This document shows positions 45,901 to 58,808 of a DNA stretch of 64,000 bases, piece by piece. Position 1 is the first letter of the stretch, and every line of letters starts with the position of its first letter. Position numbers and translations under genes: made by a program. Source of the DNA: Aristolochia californica. Taxonomy: Eukaryota > Streptophyta > Magnoliopsida > Piperales > Aristolochiaceae. The notes under the pieces are model-generated. The model ran no database searches. It had not been told where the DNA came from and saw only the letters and a program-made list of their open reading frames with translations. The stretch lies in assembly GCA_029961685.1 (NCBI GenBank), contig JARWKL010000016.1, forward strand, positions 17,986,157 through 18,050,156, written 5' to 3'.

Positions 45901-48900
45901 ACCAGGGTAAGGTTCTATCAGTTCAGGGTTATCTTGAGATATTAGACCAGACATATTTGAACTCTTTTAAAACTTCATTAACTACTTGCAACTAGCTTGC
46001 TTTAAGAACATTTCCTCTCTCTGCAGATGTGTCTTCTGCTTGATTCTTCTTGTATTTTTCTTTAAATAAAATCCCCAATATATACATACATATATTATAA
46101 AAAAAAAAACTAGAATCTCAGATAAGCCCTACGATAAATCTTCAAAGTCATCATCACAAATGGACAATATGTGTATAGCATCCACCCAACGGGTGGCTGG
46201 ACCTAATCCAGGCTATGTGGTAGATAGTCTAGCCAAATTGTGACAGCACACACACACACTCTAACAAGGATATAATAACGGAAACTTCATGAGGGTCCAG
46301 TTGTACCTGCTTAATTTCTGGTGGTGCAGGAACTGCAGGGGCTAAATCCTCTCTTTCCTCTGGATCATTACCAACAGCTTCATCATCATCAGTGAATATT
46401 TCTTCATGCTCCCAATCATCGCCTGAGGAAAAAGACCAACCAGATAATCTGTCTTTATACAATTTCATGCAAAACTATTAACCCAAGATAATATTTCTAT
46501 GGTCCTTCCAGCATATTCATGATCACATCACCAAGATGAGTAATGACAAACAGTTTTGGAACAAATTAAAGCAGTAGCAAAAGATTTCAAATGTAAAAAA
46601 GACAAAGAAGAAGAATTGAATTGGCATCCTAATGATCTTGTTATCATGGACTTATAAAGAAAATATAAAACAAAAAGGTATTAAAATAAAATGAAGTAAA
46701 TAAACTAATGGTTAATCCTGTATTCCAACCAGTAAGCGCAATCAGTTAGATGTATCTAATATGGCTTTCCAGAGATAAAAACAGCGGAACTAACAGCATT
46801 CCTCCTCACTACTTCTACTGGACCATATCCAAGGAAAGGTCTAACTGGAAGTATCTCAAGACTGGTGTCTAGCACATACAATACTTTGATGGAACTTCCA
46901 ACTCTAGAAACGAAAAATGAGCAATCTTAGATAATAAAATTTGTATGTCAAATCAGTCTCTGTTTAAAACTGGAAAGCTAACATTCATGCATAAGTTTGG
47001 AGGTTACAGTAGCATTCAAAATAATATTTTAATTTTTGCATATATAAGGGTATTCTAGTCTTTTTGGAGCGTAAGGTTAATGAATAGTTTAGTCTTTGTT
47101 TTCATTAGCGCAAACACAGATGATGCATTACATCACAATGTGCAAGAGGTAGCTTAAAAATACGTAAGGACACGAGATCAACCCAAAGTCACTCATGTTT
47201 ATTAAAGAAGAAGAAAGAAGGAAACTCGATTTAAAAATATATGATTATCTATTTTAGGTCAAGTTCTAAAAATAGGCAGTCCGAAATTAGAAAGTCTCTA
47301 TTGGAGACCTTAGTCTCAGAAGACTTCCTGAACTGGTGTAAAACTGTTGATCACGATCCTCTCTAGACTTCAAGGGTCTAGAATCCTCCCTTCAGGTGAA
47401 TTTTTTCCTCCTCCCCTCTTTGCCAACTCTTCTTCTTTATTCCTTATTCCCATAACTAACTGTCTTTATGGGATAGCCTTGCTCCTGCCAGGTGGATGTG
47501 CTGTGTTGGATGCTTGGGTGCTTCATTCCCCCTTTTTGGCCTGATTCGTCTTCCCACTTTCGTCTATCCTCACACCCCAACCCACACACCACCACCCCCG
47601 ATTGAGAGGCAACTTGTCCTCAAGGTGGAAAGAAGGGAACTGGGATAGAATGGTGGTGTAGGGTTCCCATGTGACTTCAAAACTCAGGGAGGTCCTTCCA
47701 TTGGACGATTTGCTGAGTGGGAAGGATGTGGGCCTGTTGGACTGAGAGTACTATGTCATCTATTTTTGGACCGAGAGTACTATGTCATCTATGAGGCAAG
47801 GAGGTACGTGTTGGCAGGAAATGGGAGGCTGAGTAGGCTTTTTGAGTTGGCTGATGTGGAAGACAGGGTGGATGAGAGAATATGGAGGAGGGTCAAGACA
47901 GTAGGCCATATCACCAATCTTGACCAAAATTTGAAGGGTTCATAGAAACGGGGGACTAAGTTTCTCATTGGATTTGAGGGCCAAGGGTTGGAGTGGGTAA
48001 GGCTATAACTTGAGGTAAACAAGATCACCGACTTGGAATTGTAGTTCCTTCCGTTTAGTATCAGCATGTGCCTTCATTTGAGCTTGAGCCTTGCGTAAAT
48101 TGAGTTTGAGTTCTTCTAGGATGGCATCATGGTCCTAAAGTTGTCGGTCAACTTCATCTATCAAGGATGTGCCAAGGGAGTATCAGAGTAGTGTCGATGG
48201 ATCCCTCTCATAAATAGCTCAAAAACGGTCATGCTAGCTGCTCGATGGAAGGTGATGTTGTACCAGAATTCGGCCCAAGTAATCCATTTAGCCCATTGCC
48301 GAGGGTGGCTGCTAACGAAGCAACGGAGGTATGTGATCAAACACCTGTTGACCACTTCAGTTTGACTGTCTGGGGGTGGTAGGCAGAGCTCATACGGAGC
48401 TGGGTACCGAATTGTTTAAAGAGCTCCTTCCAAAAAGTGCTAATGAAGATCCTATCTCGATCAAATACGATGGACTGAGGAAACTCGTGCAAACGTATAT
48501 CCTCTCAGATGAACAATGAAGCAACCTGGGTGGTGGTGTAGGGATGACGAAGAAGGAAATGGTTATTCTTGGTCAATCAGTCCATGACTACTAGGATACT
48601 GTTGAACCCTTGAGGCTTTGGAAGACCACCGAGGAAGTCTCTCTCATACCTGGTTGGGGATGAGGAATGGTTGCAGCAATCTGGCTGGAGTGAGTGCATT
48701 GTATTTGTTCAGTTGGCAGACCTCACAACTGGCTACAAATCGTTGTACATCACGTTTGAGGCATGTCCAATACACCATGTTGGCAAGGCGTTTGTAGGTG
48801 CAATAGTAACCTGAATGCCCTCCACAAGGGGTAGAGTCAAATTCTTCAAGGAGGTGGGGGATATAAGTGGCAGAAGAAGGCAATACCAAGCGGTTCTTGT

Positions 48901-51900
48901 ACATCAAACAACCCTAGAAAATGTGGTAGGGCAGGTGGCCGTCGCTGTCTATGAGTAGCTCTTGCTGAATTTTGTGAAGTCTGTCATCCTTGTGAATCTC
49001 TAGCTCCAATTCTTCAAGATCAAAAAACATACCAGGGATACGGCGGATATGTCCATGGGTTATTCCCTTCGTCGCAAAGCATCAACAACCTTGTTATCTA
49101 CACCGGGTTTGTATTGGATTTCAAAGTCAAACCCCATGAGCTTGCTGACCCACTTTTGTTGTTTTTCTTCCATCAACCGCTGGTCCATCAAGAAACATAG
49201 GCTCTTTTGGTCAGTGTGGATGATGAAGTGTCGACGGAGAAGATAGAGCCGCCACTTTTGGACAGTGAAGACAATAGCCATAAGTTCACGCTCGTAGACG
49301 GACTTCAAATGGGCTCTGGGAGATAGGGCTTGACTTAAAAATGCCAAGCGTCGCCCTTCTTGCATGAGGATAGCCCCAATTCCCGTGCCAGAGGCGTAGG
49401 TCTCCAAAATGAACGGCTTAGACAAGTCGGGCAGAGCTAGCACAGGCATTGTGGTCATGGCATGCTTCAATTTGTCAAAGGCCATCTAAGTGGTGTCAGT
49501 CCATTAGAAGGCATCTTTCTTGAGTAATTGAGTGACATGTTCAACAGTTTTGTCATAGCCTTTGACAAATCTATGGTAGTGTCCAGTGAGGCCCAAGAAG
49601 TCGTGGAGTCCCTTAACAACTAGTGGTGGTTGCTATTGGAGAATGGCTGTGATTTTGGAGGGGTCAGCCGAGACACCTTCTATGAGATCAGATGCCCAAG
49701 TAATTCAATTGGCGTTGGCCAAAGGAACATTTTGGGGATTCACCACCAGGTGATTATCGCTTAACAATTGGAGAGTGGCTCATAAGTGAGACAAATGAGT
49801 GGCATGGTCAGGACTATAGACCAGGATGTCATTGAAGAAGACCAACATAACTTACGGAGGATGAGCTGGAAGATCCGATTCATCAATGCTTGAAAGGTGG
49901 ATGGTGCATTAGAGAGGCCGAACGGCATCATCAAAAACTCATAGTGCCCTTCATGAGTGTGGAATGTTGTTTTGTGGGTGTCCTCCTCCTTCACCCAAAT
50001 CTGGCTTGATATCCTGACTTGAGGTCCTCCTTCGTCCAGATGAGAGGTTAGTTGGTGTGAGGGGACAAAATACCCTCCTTAGTGTCACTGACCCTGTTTC
50101 TTTAAAATCCAAGATTTGGCCAGAAATGTTGTTTGTATTTGGAGCCATGTCCATAGATCAGCTAATAGTTTAGTTGATTCTCTGGTTAAAGAGGAGGTTT
50201 CCCCTCAATCTCTCATTGTAAGGGATCCCCTCTCTGATGTTTCTTCTTTGTCTTCATGCTTAATGAAATCATGCCCTTTCTCAAAAACAAAAAAACAAAA
50301 AAAAAACAAAGTCCATTCACTAGATCCATTACATAGTTACATCCTGTAGACCACCTATAGAAATAATGTATAAGTTGATGTTTACACTCCTGATGTACCA
50401 TAATTACAATTTTAAGAAAAAAGCTTCCTCACACTCGCTACCTAGAAAAAATACCAATATGAAGCTTCTACATGATAGCAGACCGTGGATGTTTCTACAA
50501 CAGCTGCACATGGAAAAGCTTCATAGAGCTGATAAGAGAACTAAAAGAGTTTGTGTGTGAACTAGCGCTTTCTCAACCAGATATACAATCTTAGAAATTG
50601 TCAAAGAAAGGCTTGAAAAGCGATGATTACTCTATATTTTTAAACATATTTAAATTAGTTGACAATAGATTCTTCAAAATAAAGTGAGAATAAAGTACAT
50701 GGAATCCTCTTATCAGCAGGAGAGGTGAAATTCTAAAAAAACAAATTATACTTTCAAATTTTTTCCTTATACTCAGCCCTCTAATGTTGTTACAGCTTTT
50801 TGTATTCAAATATTTTAGATATTTTGGATTAATTGCCCCACCATTTGCATGAGAGGCAACTTCCAGTTGCTGGAGTTAGCTGATCAAATGCTATAACATT
50901 GATGTATCACCACAAATTGAATTATTTGTAGTATAAAGCACAAAGAGTGTAACAAACTTCCACTCATTCATCTGAATCAAGGCACAAGTAATTGCAGAGG
51001 AAGCATTCAGCCTCCTATTTTAGGGCAATTTTGTTGTAAGGAAGTTAAGGCTATTTAAACTTTTGCACCAACAACTAAAATCATTAGTAAAAGAAATGAA
51101 GAAGTTCACTAAATAGGTATTAGCTGTAAAGTTTTGGGTTTCTCTGGCAAAGGTCAACTTCCTACGCCAGATTTTATCATCTCCTTTTTCCTCTCCCTCT
51201 GTTTGTTAATTATGTTAACAAGAAGTAATTCTTGGAGCCAAACACTCGTATAGATTAAAAACTCAATCAATGTTATCAATAAGGAGACAGACAGGAAAGA
51301 GAAAAACTAAAAACATACCCTTTTCAATATCATCATCATCAAGATCAAGATCTCCTCCTCTTAGACCTTCTTCATCATCATCCAATTTTTTTATGTTGAA
51401 ACCTAACCTATTCTTCCTTGCCTGCTCCTCCTCCTCGTCTTCTTCCCCTTGCTCTGAAGTAGTAGTTTCATCATCATCAATATCTACTTTTTTGTGAGAC
51501 CCTCCTTCAGTCCTCTCTTTACCAAGATCAATCTCCTCAACTTCTCCAAATGCAGCAGGTCCATTATTTGCTGCTTTCATCATCCACCTTTGATATCCAT
51601 CTGCCGTTCTCCTTCGGTTCTTCATCTTCTCTTCTGCTTCTTCAAGTGTAAGTTGCTTGTAGTGAGCCACTTTATTGAAGTTGTACCTGCAGGAAAATGC
51701 ATCTCATGATATGTTCATTTCCCAGAATAAAACAAGCTATCATTTTTATACTAGAACATGCAACTAAATCTAGTGATATGAGACTGACATGATGTGAGAT
51801 AAAATTGTATCATCCTTTAGTATCTTGAGAATGCTTAATTTCTACAATTAGGAATCTACCATAATTCATACATACTGTTAGCCTTGTAAGAAATCTTACA

Positions 51901-54652
51901 ACAGATGAGTCTTAAAGAAGAATGAACAGCAGTTACAGAAAATTATGTAGCTGATGTTGATACTCATCTGTCCCTGAAACTCTTTAGCTATCCTTTTTTC
52001 TTTGCTTGAAACCCATCTTAATAAGGATCTAAATGGAGATCCTAATAAATTAGTCATGCATACCAAGAGCCAGCTGGAATAGCTACAAACTCCTTCCCCT
52101 GCATCATTAACAGGTAATAATTTGCAGACTGGGAGCCCTCAAGGTGACCTTGATACTGTGACTGACCTGTCTCATCCTCCAGCACCCATGGCTTATTCTT
52201 ATACTTCTCCTATTGATGTGCATCAAACATGGAACTCATCAGCCATAAGGCAATTCAATATAAAAAAAAAATGTGAAAGAGGAGACAGAGGGCAAATGAG
52301 TAGTTGAGATGGCACTTCGTTCTAAAGAAATAAATAGGCAAACTAGACAATCCATCAGTTATCCCCACCAGGTTTTCACTGTTATTCAAAGTAAAACGAA
52401 ACAAAGGTTAATTACCTACATAATCTTAAAATATTGAATAAATACTTACATGCTCATGCATTTGAAATTGATACCTGCATACCCTTAAAATATTATTAAA
52501 AAAAAGAAAAAAGCACAACCCTGTCTCTAGGTTCTGTTATCTAGCTATAGAATGAAAAGGACCACAGAACTCCCATAAAGGTGATAATATGATTTGTAGT
52601 TTTTTTTTTTCTCTAAGCAATATGTTGTGTATGTATCAGTCATTCAATTTAGGTCCACATAACTGACAAAAGTCACACACCCACCCCCCCCCCCCCCCCC
52701 CCCAACCCTGCAAAAACGTATATTAAGATGGTTGCAACTATTTTAACTCATGATTTCTAAGTAGATCCTATATCATAGCAGTGGTTTTATACAAAATAAG
52801 TGATATAAGACCATTAATCGTAATAATGTTTTTACAAGGATACACAGGATTAAGACTATCCATGGATCCAGATATTCTCCAGATCCTATCCAAGTTCAGA
52901 TTCTTAGGGAACTATCTGAACTGAAGTTCTTTGGACCTTAATTGGATATCCGTTAATGAGTGATTTATAGAAATATTAGTCATAATCATGTTTTTACAAT
53001 GATACTTGGGACTAAAGCTGTCAATGGATCTGGATACTCTTCAAATCCGAGTTTGAATTCTTAGATAACTATCCAACCCAGAATTCAGACAGACCATAAT
53101 TGGATATCCAATGACGGACCTTAATTGGATATATTATAACAGATCCGACACTGTATCATAGCAGGACGTGTATCAAAAGATCTGCATCCAGTAAATATCA
53201 GGTTCAAAACTTCAGTCATTAGATTTATATCCAACAGTGCATATTGGTTCGAGGTTTGCAATTACCCTAACCCTAAAAATGCCCATCAAGAAGCCTCTTG
53301 TCACTTCATTTGCCCATTCACACATAACAGCACAACTACACGACAGCAGTACTGGTTGCTTGTTAAAAAATTGTATTAATTGCAAAAAGGCTTTAAAGTC
53401 CAGTTCTCCAGTTCAGACTTCCTTTGCATAATATCGTGATTTGGCTATCTGGACATTTGTAAACAAACTGTAGTGGGACAGTGCTATATTCAGTCAGCCC
53501 TATTTGTGACTTAATTAATATAAAGCCAGAGAATGAGGGTATTCTTGATGATGCTGCCAAGCTATATAAGTAGGTAGAATGTGATGTTTAATGAATCCAT
53601 ATGTCATTAACCCAAATAAAAATGTTACTTGTACAGCAGCGATCACAATTTCATCCATAGGTAGAACACCCACTGGTGGCTTGCACTATGCTAGTCTTCT
53701 ATATTGTCTATTCTCAATTACCATATAAAATAACAGCAACTCATACAAAAAATTCTCCCAATGGCCCAAAAGCCTCAAAAACCCATCTTGCAGCTCCAAG
53801 CCCAAGAAAGTGCAACAATAGTTCATTGCAGACCAATCAGTTCTAAGTAAATTTAAAGGAGAAGCTCACCGCTACCACAGTAGTGCAAGGTGGAAAGGAA
53901 CATTATACCATGCTTTATATGAATAACTTCTCTGCTAACTTGTACCTTAGATTCAAAAACCTTAAACATCCTAACAATGTTGAAGGCTTCAAACCCAAGG
54001 CAGCCTGCAAGTATAGTTATCAGAAAGGAAGTAGAGAATCAAGCTAATGGCGATTTATAGACAGAAACTACGTATACTGATAAATATCTGTCCAACTTAG
54101 CAAATTTAACTTTTCCATATAATAATTGTGGTCCGTTCATTCATCACAATTACCCATCAGTAACTCATAATAAACCAAACTTATGAAGTTATCAAGCTTC
54201 ACTGTAGAAACTGAAATTGCATTACTTAAAAAGCACCCGCAAGCCATCAGTAATCTGACGCCCTTGAAGTCCTTCTTTGAAAAGCGACCACTTATTTTCT
54301 GCGCTTTTCTTCTTGGAGAAACTCGGTAAACCCGCAGTAAATCTGGCAATAGAGTAAGTCTTATCATTGCTGGTACTAGTCCGGACGTTGTACTCCTACG
54401 CCAAATATTTGGCGAATTCAGGTTTTAAAGTCATATTTGCAAGTAATCAAGTCTCAAAAGGATGAAGTAGCGAGAAATTACTCTAATCAATCGAGTAACG
54501 GGAGCTCCACAGTCGTAGCATTTGGAGTGACTCTCCGCCATTCTTTTTCCGCAGGACAAACAAAGCGTCAAGTGCTTGCAGTAACTGCCATAAAGATCAG
54601 TGGCAGTTCCACATTCACCACACGACGGCTTCAGAAGAAGATCAAATGACAT
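42923..54652 (-). CDS. RAP74: transcription initiation factor IIF subunit alpha (RAP74)
   Basis: Nine coding exons on the minus strand: 54652-54482, 54395-54237, 52209-52064, 51686-51319, 46422-46307, 45716-45579, 45344-45102, 44978-44769 and 43012-42923. They join in frame to 546 residues. The first exon has a plant-type Cys-rich motif (C11, C14, C25, C31, C34, C45, C48). About 58-230 is the TFIIF dimerisation barrel ([51 protein letters not shown]). Then comes the long acidic/charged linker ([40 protein letters not shown]). The C-terminal winged helix, about 485-546, starts [12 protein letters not shown] and ends [11 protein letters not shown]. With TFIIF beta it recruits and stabilises RNA polymerase II at promoters. 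All domains are complete, so it looks functional. Introns 2, 5 and 8 are large and repeat-bearing. Confidence 0.95.
47560..50050 (-). pseudogene. Gypsy-type pol fragment in intron 5 of TFIIF alpha
   Basis: Minus-strand order: reverse transcriptase (49994-49760, [20 protein letters not shown]), RNase H (49485-49060), integrase H2C2 zinc domain (48907-48644, with [12 protein letters not shown] and CEVCQLNK), integrase core end (48355-48161) and the post-integrase region (48067-47789). RT-RNase H-integrase order defines Gypsy. Inactivation is clear: the RT active site reads FFND instead of FFDD, the RNase H start reads ETYASG where ETDASG is usual, and frames change between domains. Gag, protease, the RT N-terminus and both LTRs are missing. 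It lies in the same direction as the host gene. Confidence 0.85.
50098..50310 (+). mobile_element. 5'-truncated LINE with poly(A) tail
   Basis: The plus-strand frame [20 protein letters not shown] continuing [11 protein letters not shown] matches the C-terminal RNase H-like end of plant L1-type LINE ORF2 (the R-x-A-N-x-x-x-D motif). About 95 bp of 3' untranslated DNA and an A-rich tail (CAAAAAC and AAAAAAAAAAC blocks, 50283-50310) follow. It abuts the Gypsy fragment in the opposite orientation. No target duplication was found. Confidence 0.65.
52684..52703. repeat. poly(C) tract
   Basis: Twenty consecutive C in intron 2 of TFIIF alpha, in an ACCC-rich context. Confidence 0.95.
52826..53130. 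repeat. diverged tandem duplication in intron 2 of TFIIF alpha
   Basis: Two units of about 155 bp share ATGTTTTTACAA, TGGATC, AACTATC and AATTGGATATCC in order. The first starts near 52826, the second near 52984. A third partial ATTGGATAT lies near 53122. Confidence 0.6.
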
Positions 54653-55080
54653 TATCCTCCCTCAAACACGAAATCCTAACTTTGCCGGAAATTATTTATC
54701 TGACGATGGAGAACAGTGACAGAGACCAACCATAGAATTAAGAAGGAACACGAAATTAGATTAAAAAAAAAAAAAAAAAAAACTTTCAAAAAAATCATGA
54801 AAGAAAAAAAGACAGGATTATGAAGTGAAAAAACAGATAGAGTCAATTTTAGCTAGATACATAAACTTAGGGTTAGACCTTCCTACGGCAGTGCGAAGGA
54901 GAAACAGAGGCCGGCGCCCGCTTTCTTGGATTCTCGGAACGAGCAACCGACCAAAGCCAACCGATTCCGTCGAAGGCCTGGACAGGAATCAGACCGGGTC
55001 TGGACTTTGGGCTAGACCCTGTTGTCTTCCGACTTGATAAGTCGACAAAGGTTCAGCCATAGAAGCCTTCAATATCCTCC
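54653..55080 (-). promoter_or_regulatory. 5' flank of TFIIF alpha
   Basis: An A-run on the plus strand (54763-54781) lies 110 bp above the ATG. Further up, the gene strand reads CTAACCCTAAG near 54870, a telo-box-like motif often seen upstream of plant translation and transcription genes, next to a GC-rich block at 54900-55030. A non-coding first exon here is possible. The plus-strand frame 54825-55037 shows no known domain. Confidence 0.35.
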
Positions 55081-55289
55081 CACTTGGAAACAAATTTGTG
55101 ACAAAGGGCCATTAGTTATTTGACTGTTTAATCGAGGTTTGTTCAATTGATTTCACGCCTCGTACTTTTCACCAACCATTGCTACAATAAACAAAAGCGC
55201 TCACACGCCTCCCTCAAGTCTTCCCAGTGATCTGAGACATTCGATTTTAACAAAAACAGGCCAGGAGAAGGTGAGTCCCTTTCCATTTA

Positions 55290-56200
55290 GTAGGTCTAAC
55301 TAAATCCATATGGATTAGTTGATGTGGTTGAGAGGTTGAAACTACATTCTTGGACTTGAAAGAGTTTTTGTGTTACTTTTTAAGTTGGCAAACATCACAA
55401 TGTTTCTCTCTCCAAAAATTTTATTCGCCAGTCCTCTCACAAGGTTTTTCTTAGCTAATTTGTTCAAATGTCCTAATCTCTTATGCCCAAACCAAGATCC
55501 ATCGATTTTTTCACCCAAGTAAATGGCTCTAATTGAGGGTAAATCAACTATATTCACAATATAGAGGTTCTTATTTCTATGTCCCTTTAGAACTAGTTCA
55601 TCATTCTCATTCTTTACTAAGCATTTGCCTTTTTCAAATGAGACTTTGTTTCCTTGGTCACAAAATTGACTAATGCTAAGTAAACCATGCATCAACCCTT
55701 TTACATAATAGACATTAGATATGAAAGAGGTTGAGGTACCGATTTTACCAATTCCTTTAATAGTATTTTGCTATTGTCTCCAAATGTTACACGACCACCA
55801 TATTTCGGTTTGAATTTTATGAACTTCTTCTTATCACCAGTCATGTGCATCGAGCACCCGCTATCCAAAATCTATACATTTTTCGATGTCTTGGCTTAGA
55901 AACAAACCTACATCACAAGAAATTTAACCCTTAGAGACAAAACTTGTTTGCCCGAGGTTCTGTTGGTTTCCACAACCCTATTGTTTGTTTTGAGTAACCA
56001 ATGTTGTTTTATGCCCTTAGCATTTTTTATTTGGCAAATGTGGGTACAGTATCGCACTCCATTGCAATAGTGGCATCGAATGTGAGGAACCTGAATGGAC
56101 TTCTTGTTTTGACTTTTCTTATTCTTCCCAATTTTCCTCCTTGGTGTGGGTTTTTGTGATAGAGCTTTGACTTGTTATTCTAGTTCAATGCTCTTCTTTT
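55290..56200 (-). pseudogene. Copia gag-protease-preintegrase fragment, SIRE/Maximus-like
   Basis: Minus-strand reading shows a Cys/His-rich Gag relic near 56080 (HIRCHYCNG), the protease motif ILDSGCSMHMTG near 55865, and a GAG-pre-integrase frame (55695-55342) with HGLLSISQFCDQGNKVSFEK and WFGHKRLGHLNKLAKK. DSGCSxHMTG is typical of SIRE-type Copia. The frame breaks after about 117 codons and integrase is absent. Confidence 0.75.
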
Positions 56201-56584
56201 CAAAGGTAAGTTGTTGATTTTTAGGGCCAATACATAAATACAAGAGATCTCAAGGGAATGAGAGAAGAGAAGAACTCTAACTCTTGGGAGAGGAGAGAAA
56301 AAACCAAGGGAGAGAAAGAAGAAGAAAAGAGAGAGATGTGTATGGACGAATTTGAACCAAGAGGAAGAAGTTTGAATGTTTTATCCCATGCCTTGAGGTT
56401 GTATTTATAGTTGTGTGAAGGTGTCTACATCGACTACAATACCCTTAGGACTACATTATTCAAAAGGATAAAGACATAACATGGCATGCACCAACTTACA
56501 TAATTACAATTATTTGCCATTTCTATAGAAGTTCTCCTTATTTACTACTCATGTCACCCCTCCACATGTGGGTGCCTTTTAACA
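56200..56584 (-). mobile_element. LTR of a Copia-like element (family C)
   Basis: It shares GTATTTATAGTTGTG, GACTACAAT, CATAATTATAATT-like and CCACAYGTGGGTG blocks with 58985-59290. It ends TTTTAACA at 56584, followed by CTCCCCCTCAAACTGG (minus strand polypurine tract). The left boundary is uncertain. Confidence 0.6.
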
Positions 56585-57730
56585 CTCCCCCTCAAACTGG
56601 TGTTTGTAACTTCACTTGCAAATAATCTTGGTAAAAAAACTTGTGTGCTTGAAAGAAATTTTTGATATCCTTGCTTTGACTCATCTTCTTCTTGTTCACA
56701 TCTTACTTTTAATCTTCATCTTCTTCTTATCTTATTCTCCCCCTTACTTGGATATTCTAGTTACATAAAATTTGATTACTACAATACTTGGAATTCTTCA
56801 TTGTAGATTGTATTTTTTCTTCTCAAATGATAGTACCGCCAATATTTCAAATCGGAAGGAGGCGTAACCACTGCAACACTCAACTTCCAATCTGAATTCT
56901 TACACGAGAAGAAAATAAGAAGAGGACAAATATCAAATCGATAGAGTAATGAATGTGACCTAACTTGATTCAGCTTGTAGAATCTTTCATAGTTGATTTT
57001 GTCACCTATCCCATCCTTCATATTTCCCCTTTCTACTCTCCTCCTCAAACTAGGAAGTAATGATAGTGATCCCAGCTTGAAACAAAAAAAATAGTTGTAG
57101 TAATTATCTCCTCCATCAAGGTGTCCCAATGATAAGTACTCAATCAGACATAGACTCTCAAAAAGTAAAAAATATGGGTGATAAAATAGGAGTTGAAACC
57201 GACCTCAAAGGATTTCAAACAAAATAGTAATGATACTCACTAAAAAGGGTAATGTCTGTCACTCAAAAGACGATGATAAAAAGCCAAAGGGTATGAATAA
57301 AAAAGTCTCAATGGACTTAAAAACACCCATATATAAAAAAAAAAGACCATCCAAAGCAACGCACCAAGGGGTTGGCCTAAGAGGGTAAATGAGAGTGAGA
57401 AAAGGATGACAGGAGAAAGGTGACCAAGTAAAAGGGTAATGGGAGATTTAAGGAAAAGAAAATAACCACCACCGTAATAAGAAGGAGGTTGTAATGGTAG
57501 TACTGGAATAACTTAACAAATTTGACCAAAACTTTTGGGGGTTGACGAAGTTTGACTCAAGAGAGAGATAAAAACCAATACCTCTATGAACATGATAATT
57601 GAGGAAAGTTAAAAAAATATCTTCAATAAGAAAGTTTTGGGATGGAACATAATAATGAAACAATTTTAAACATAGACTTCTTGTATAAGGCAATTACTTT
57701 TTAACACAACTAGACCAGTTTGGAAAGAAA
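56585..57730 (-). mobile_element. non-coding interior of a family A/C Copia element
   Basis: Polypurine tract at the left edge, then a region collinear with 3840-4400 (CCTCCATCAAGGTGTCCCAA, GATAAGTACTCAAT, AATGGACTTAAAAACACCCA, AAGCAACGCACCAA). No coding domain is recognisable. Confidence 0.5.
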
Positions 57731-58371
57731 ATATTCAAGAGATAAATTCTAGAATAAGGGAGATTTAGGAAATATTTGGAATTATAATGAAGAAACAAGA
57801 CTTTCTAATTCAAAAAATTTAGACTTCGTAAAAAAAAAAAACTAAACTTATATAAGGAAAAACTTCTCTTAAGAAAACTAATATAATGTGAGATTAAATA
57901 AAGGAAAAATTTTAATGAAGGAAAGATACTCAAGTTGGTAAAATATTGACTAGAGTTTGAAAACAAATAGGAAACCTAACCAATATTAGCAGCTCGAAAA
58001 GTGAAGCAAAAAATTTGGCTTAAATTCGGATTTTCGCATCCAATAGGATACTATCATGATCTTTGATTCTTCCAATGTGGATATCTCTTTCTAGAAAGAT
58101 CAGATTGAGAAATGGTTTATTGGGATAGAAAGTAAACACACATAGCTTTATTTTGAGATAGAATTGTCAAAATAAATTTCCAGTCATGTTAATATAAACC
58201 ATTCAAAAATTTGAGGTTTTTTGTTGCTACATGAAACTTTTTTTGCTGCTTTACCTCTGCTACTTCAAATGTCAATTTTTCTTTGTAGAAAAATTTGATT
58301 CCATCAATTCTTTTTTAGTTGAAAACTATAGTCAAATATTTTTCCAACAATATATTTTTTTTTATATGAAA

Positions 58372-58808
58372 TGTTAAGTTGTGGAGCCTAAGGTCATCGT
58401 GGGGGTTGGAAGGGGGCGGGGAGCCCCCCTCCCGGGAGTGTGGGGGCGGAGCCCTCGCCAAATCTATGATATATTGACTCCTGTTTCATTAAGGGTAGTT
58501 TGGGGATTTTACACTTGTAATCTAGTTGTCCTAATTTTCTCTTTATATTTGGGGGCGTTATTATTAGGGTTTTATCACCTGGAGTATTATCATCTGTTGT
58601 AGCCAAAGAGGTTAGAGAAGTGATTTATCTTGTAAACTATTTCATCTTTATAGTGGATTACAGCAGTGGCGAAAGACATGACGTAATCTCACCTTGAGGC
58701 AAACCTGTATAAATCTTGTTGTATTTTTCTGTGTTTATTTTTCTTTCTTCTTCCCAATTATTATTATTGTTCTTGTTAGTTTGAAAATAGAACGTCTAAT
58801 TCCGAACA
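58372..58808 (+). mobile_element. solo LTR, family B, with perfect target duplication
   Basis: 437 bp with ends TGTTAAGTTGTGGAGCC and AATTCCGAACA, flanked by TGAAA at 58367-58371 and TGAAA at 58809-58813. It differs from the copy at 30299 by a GC-rich insertion of about 60 bp at 58395-58455 (GGGGGCGGA- and GAGCCCCCCTC-type sequence) and scattered substitutions. No interior is attached, so it is a product of LTR-LTR recombination. Confidence 0.88.

Noticed and set aside
53262..53278. CCCTAACCCTAAA, a telomere-like sequence
   Set aside because: Only two units, inside an intron; too short to indicate an interstitial telomere.
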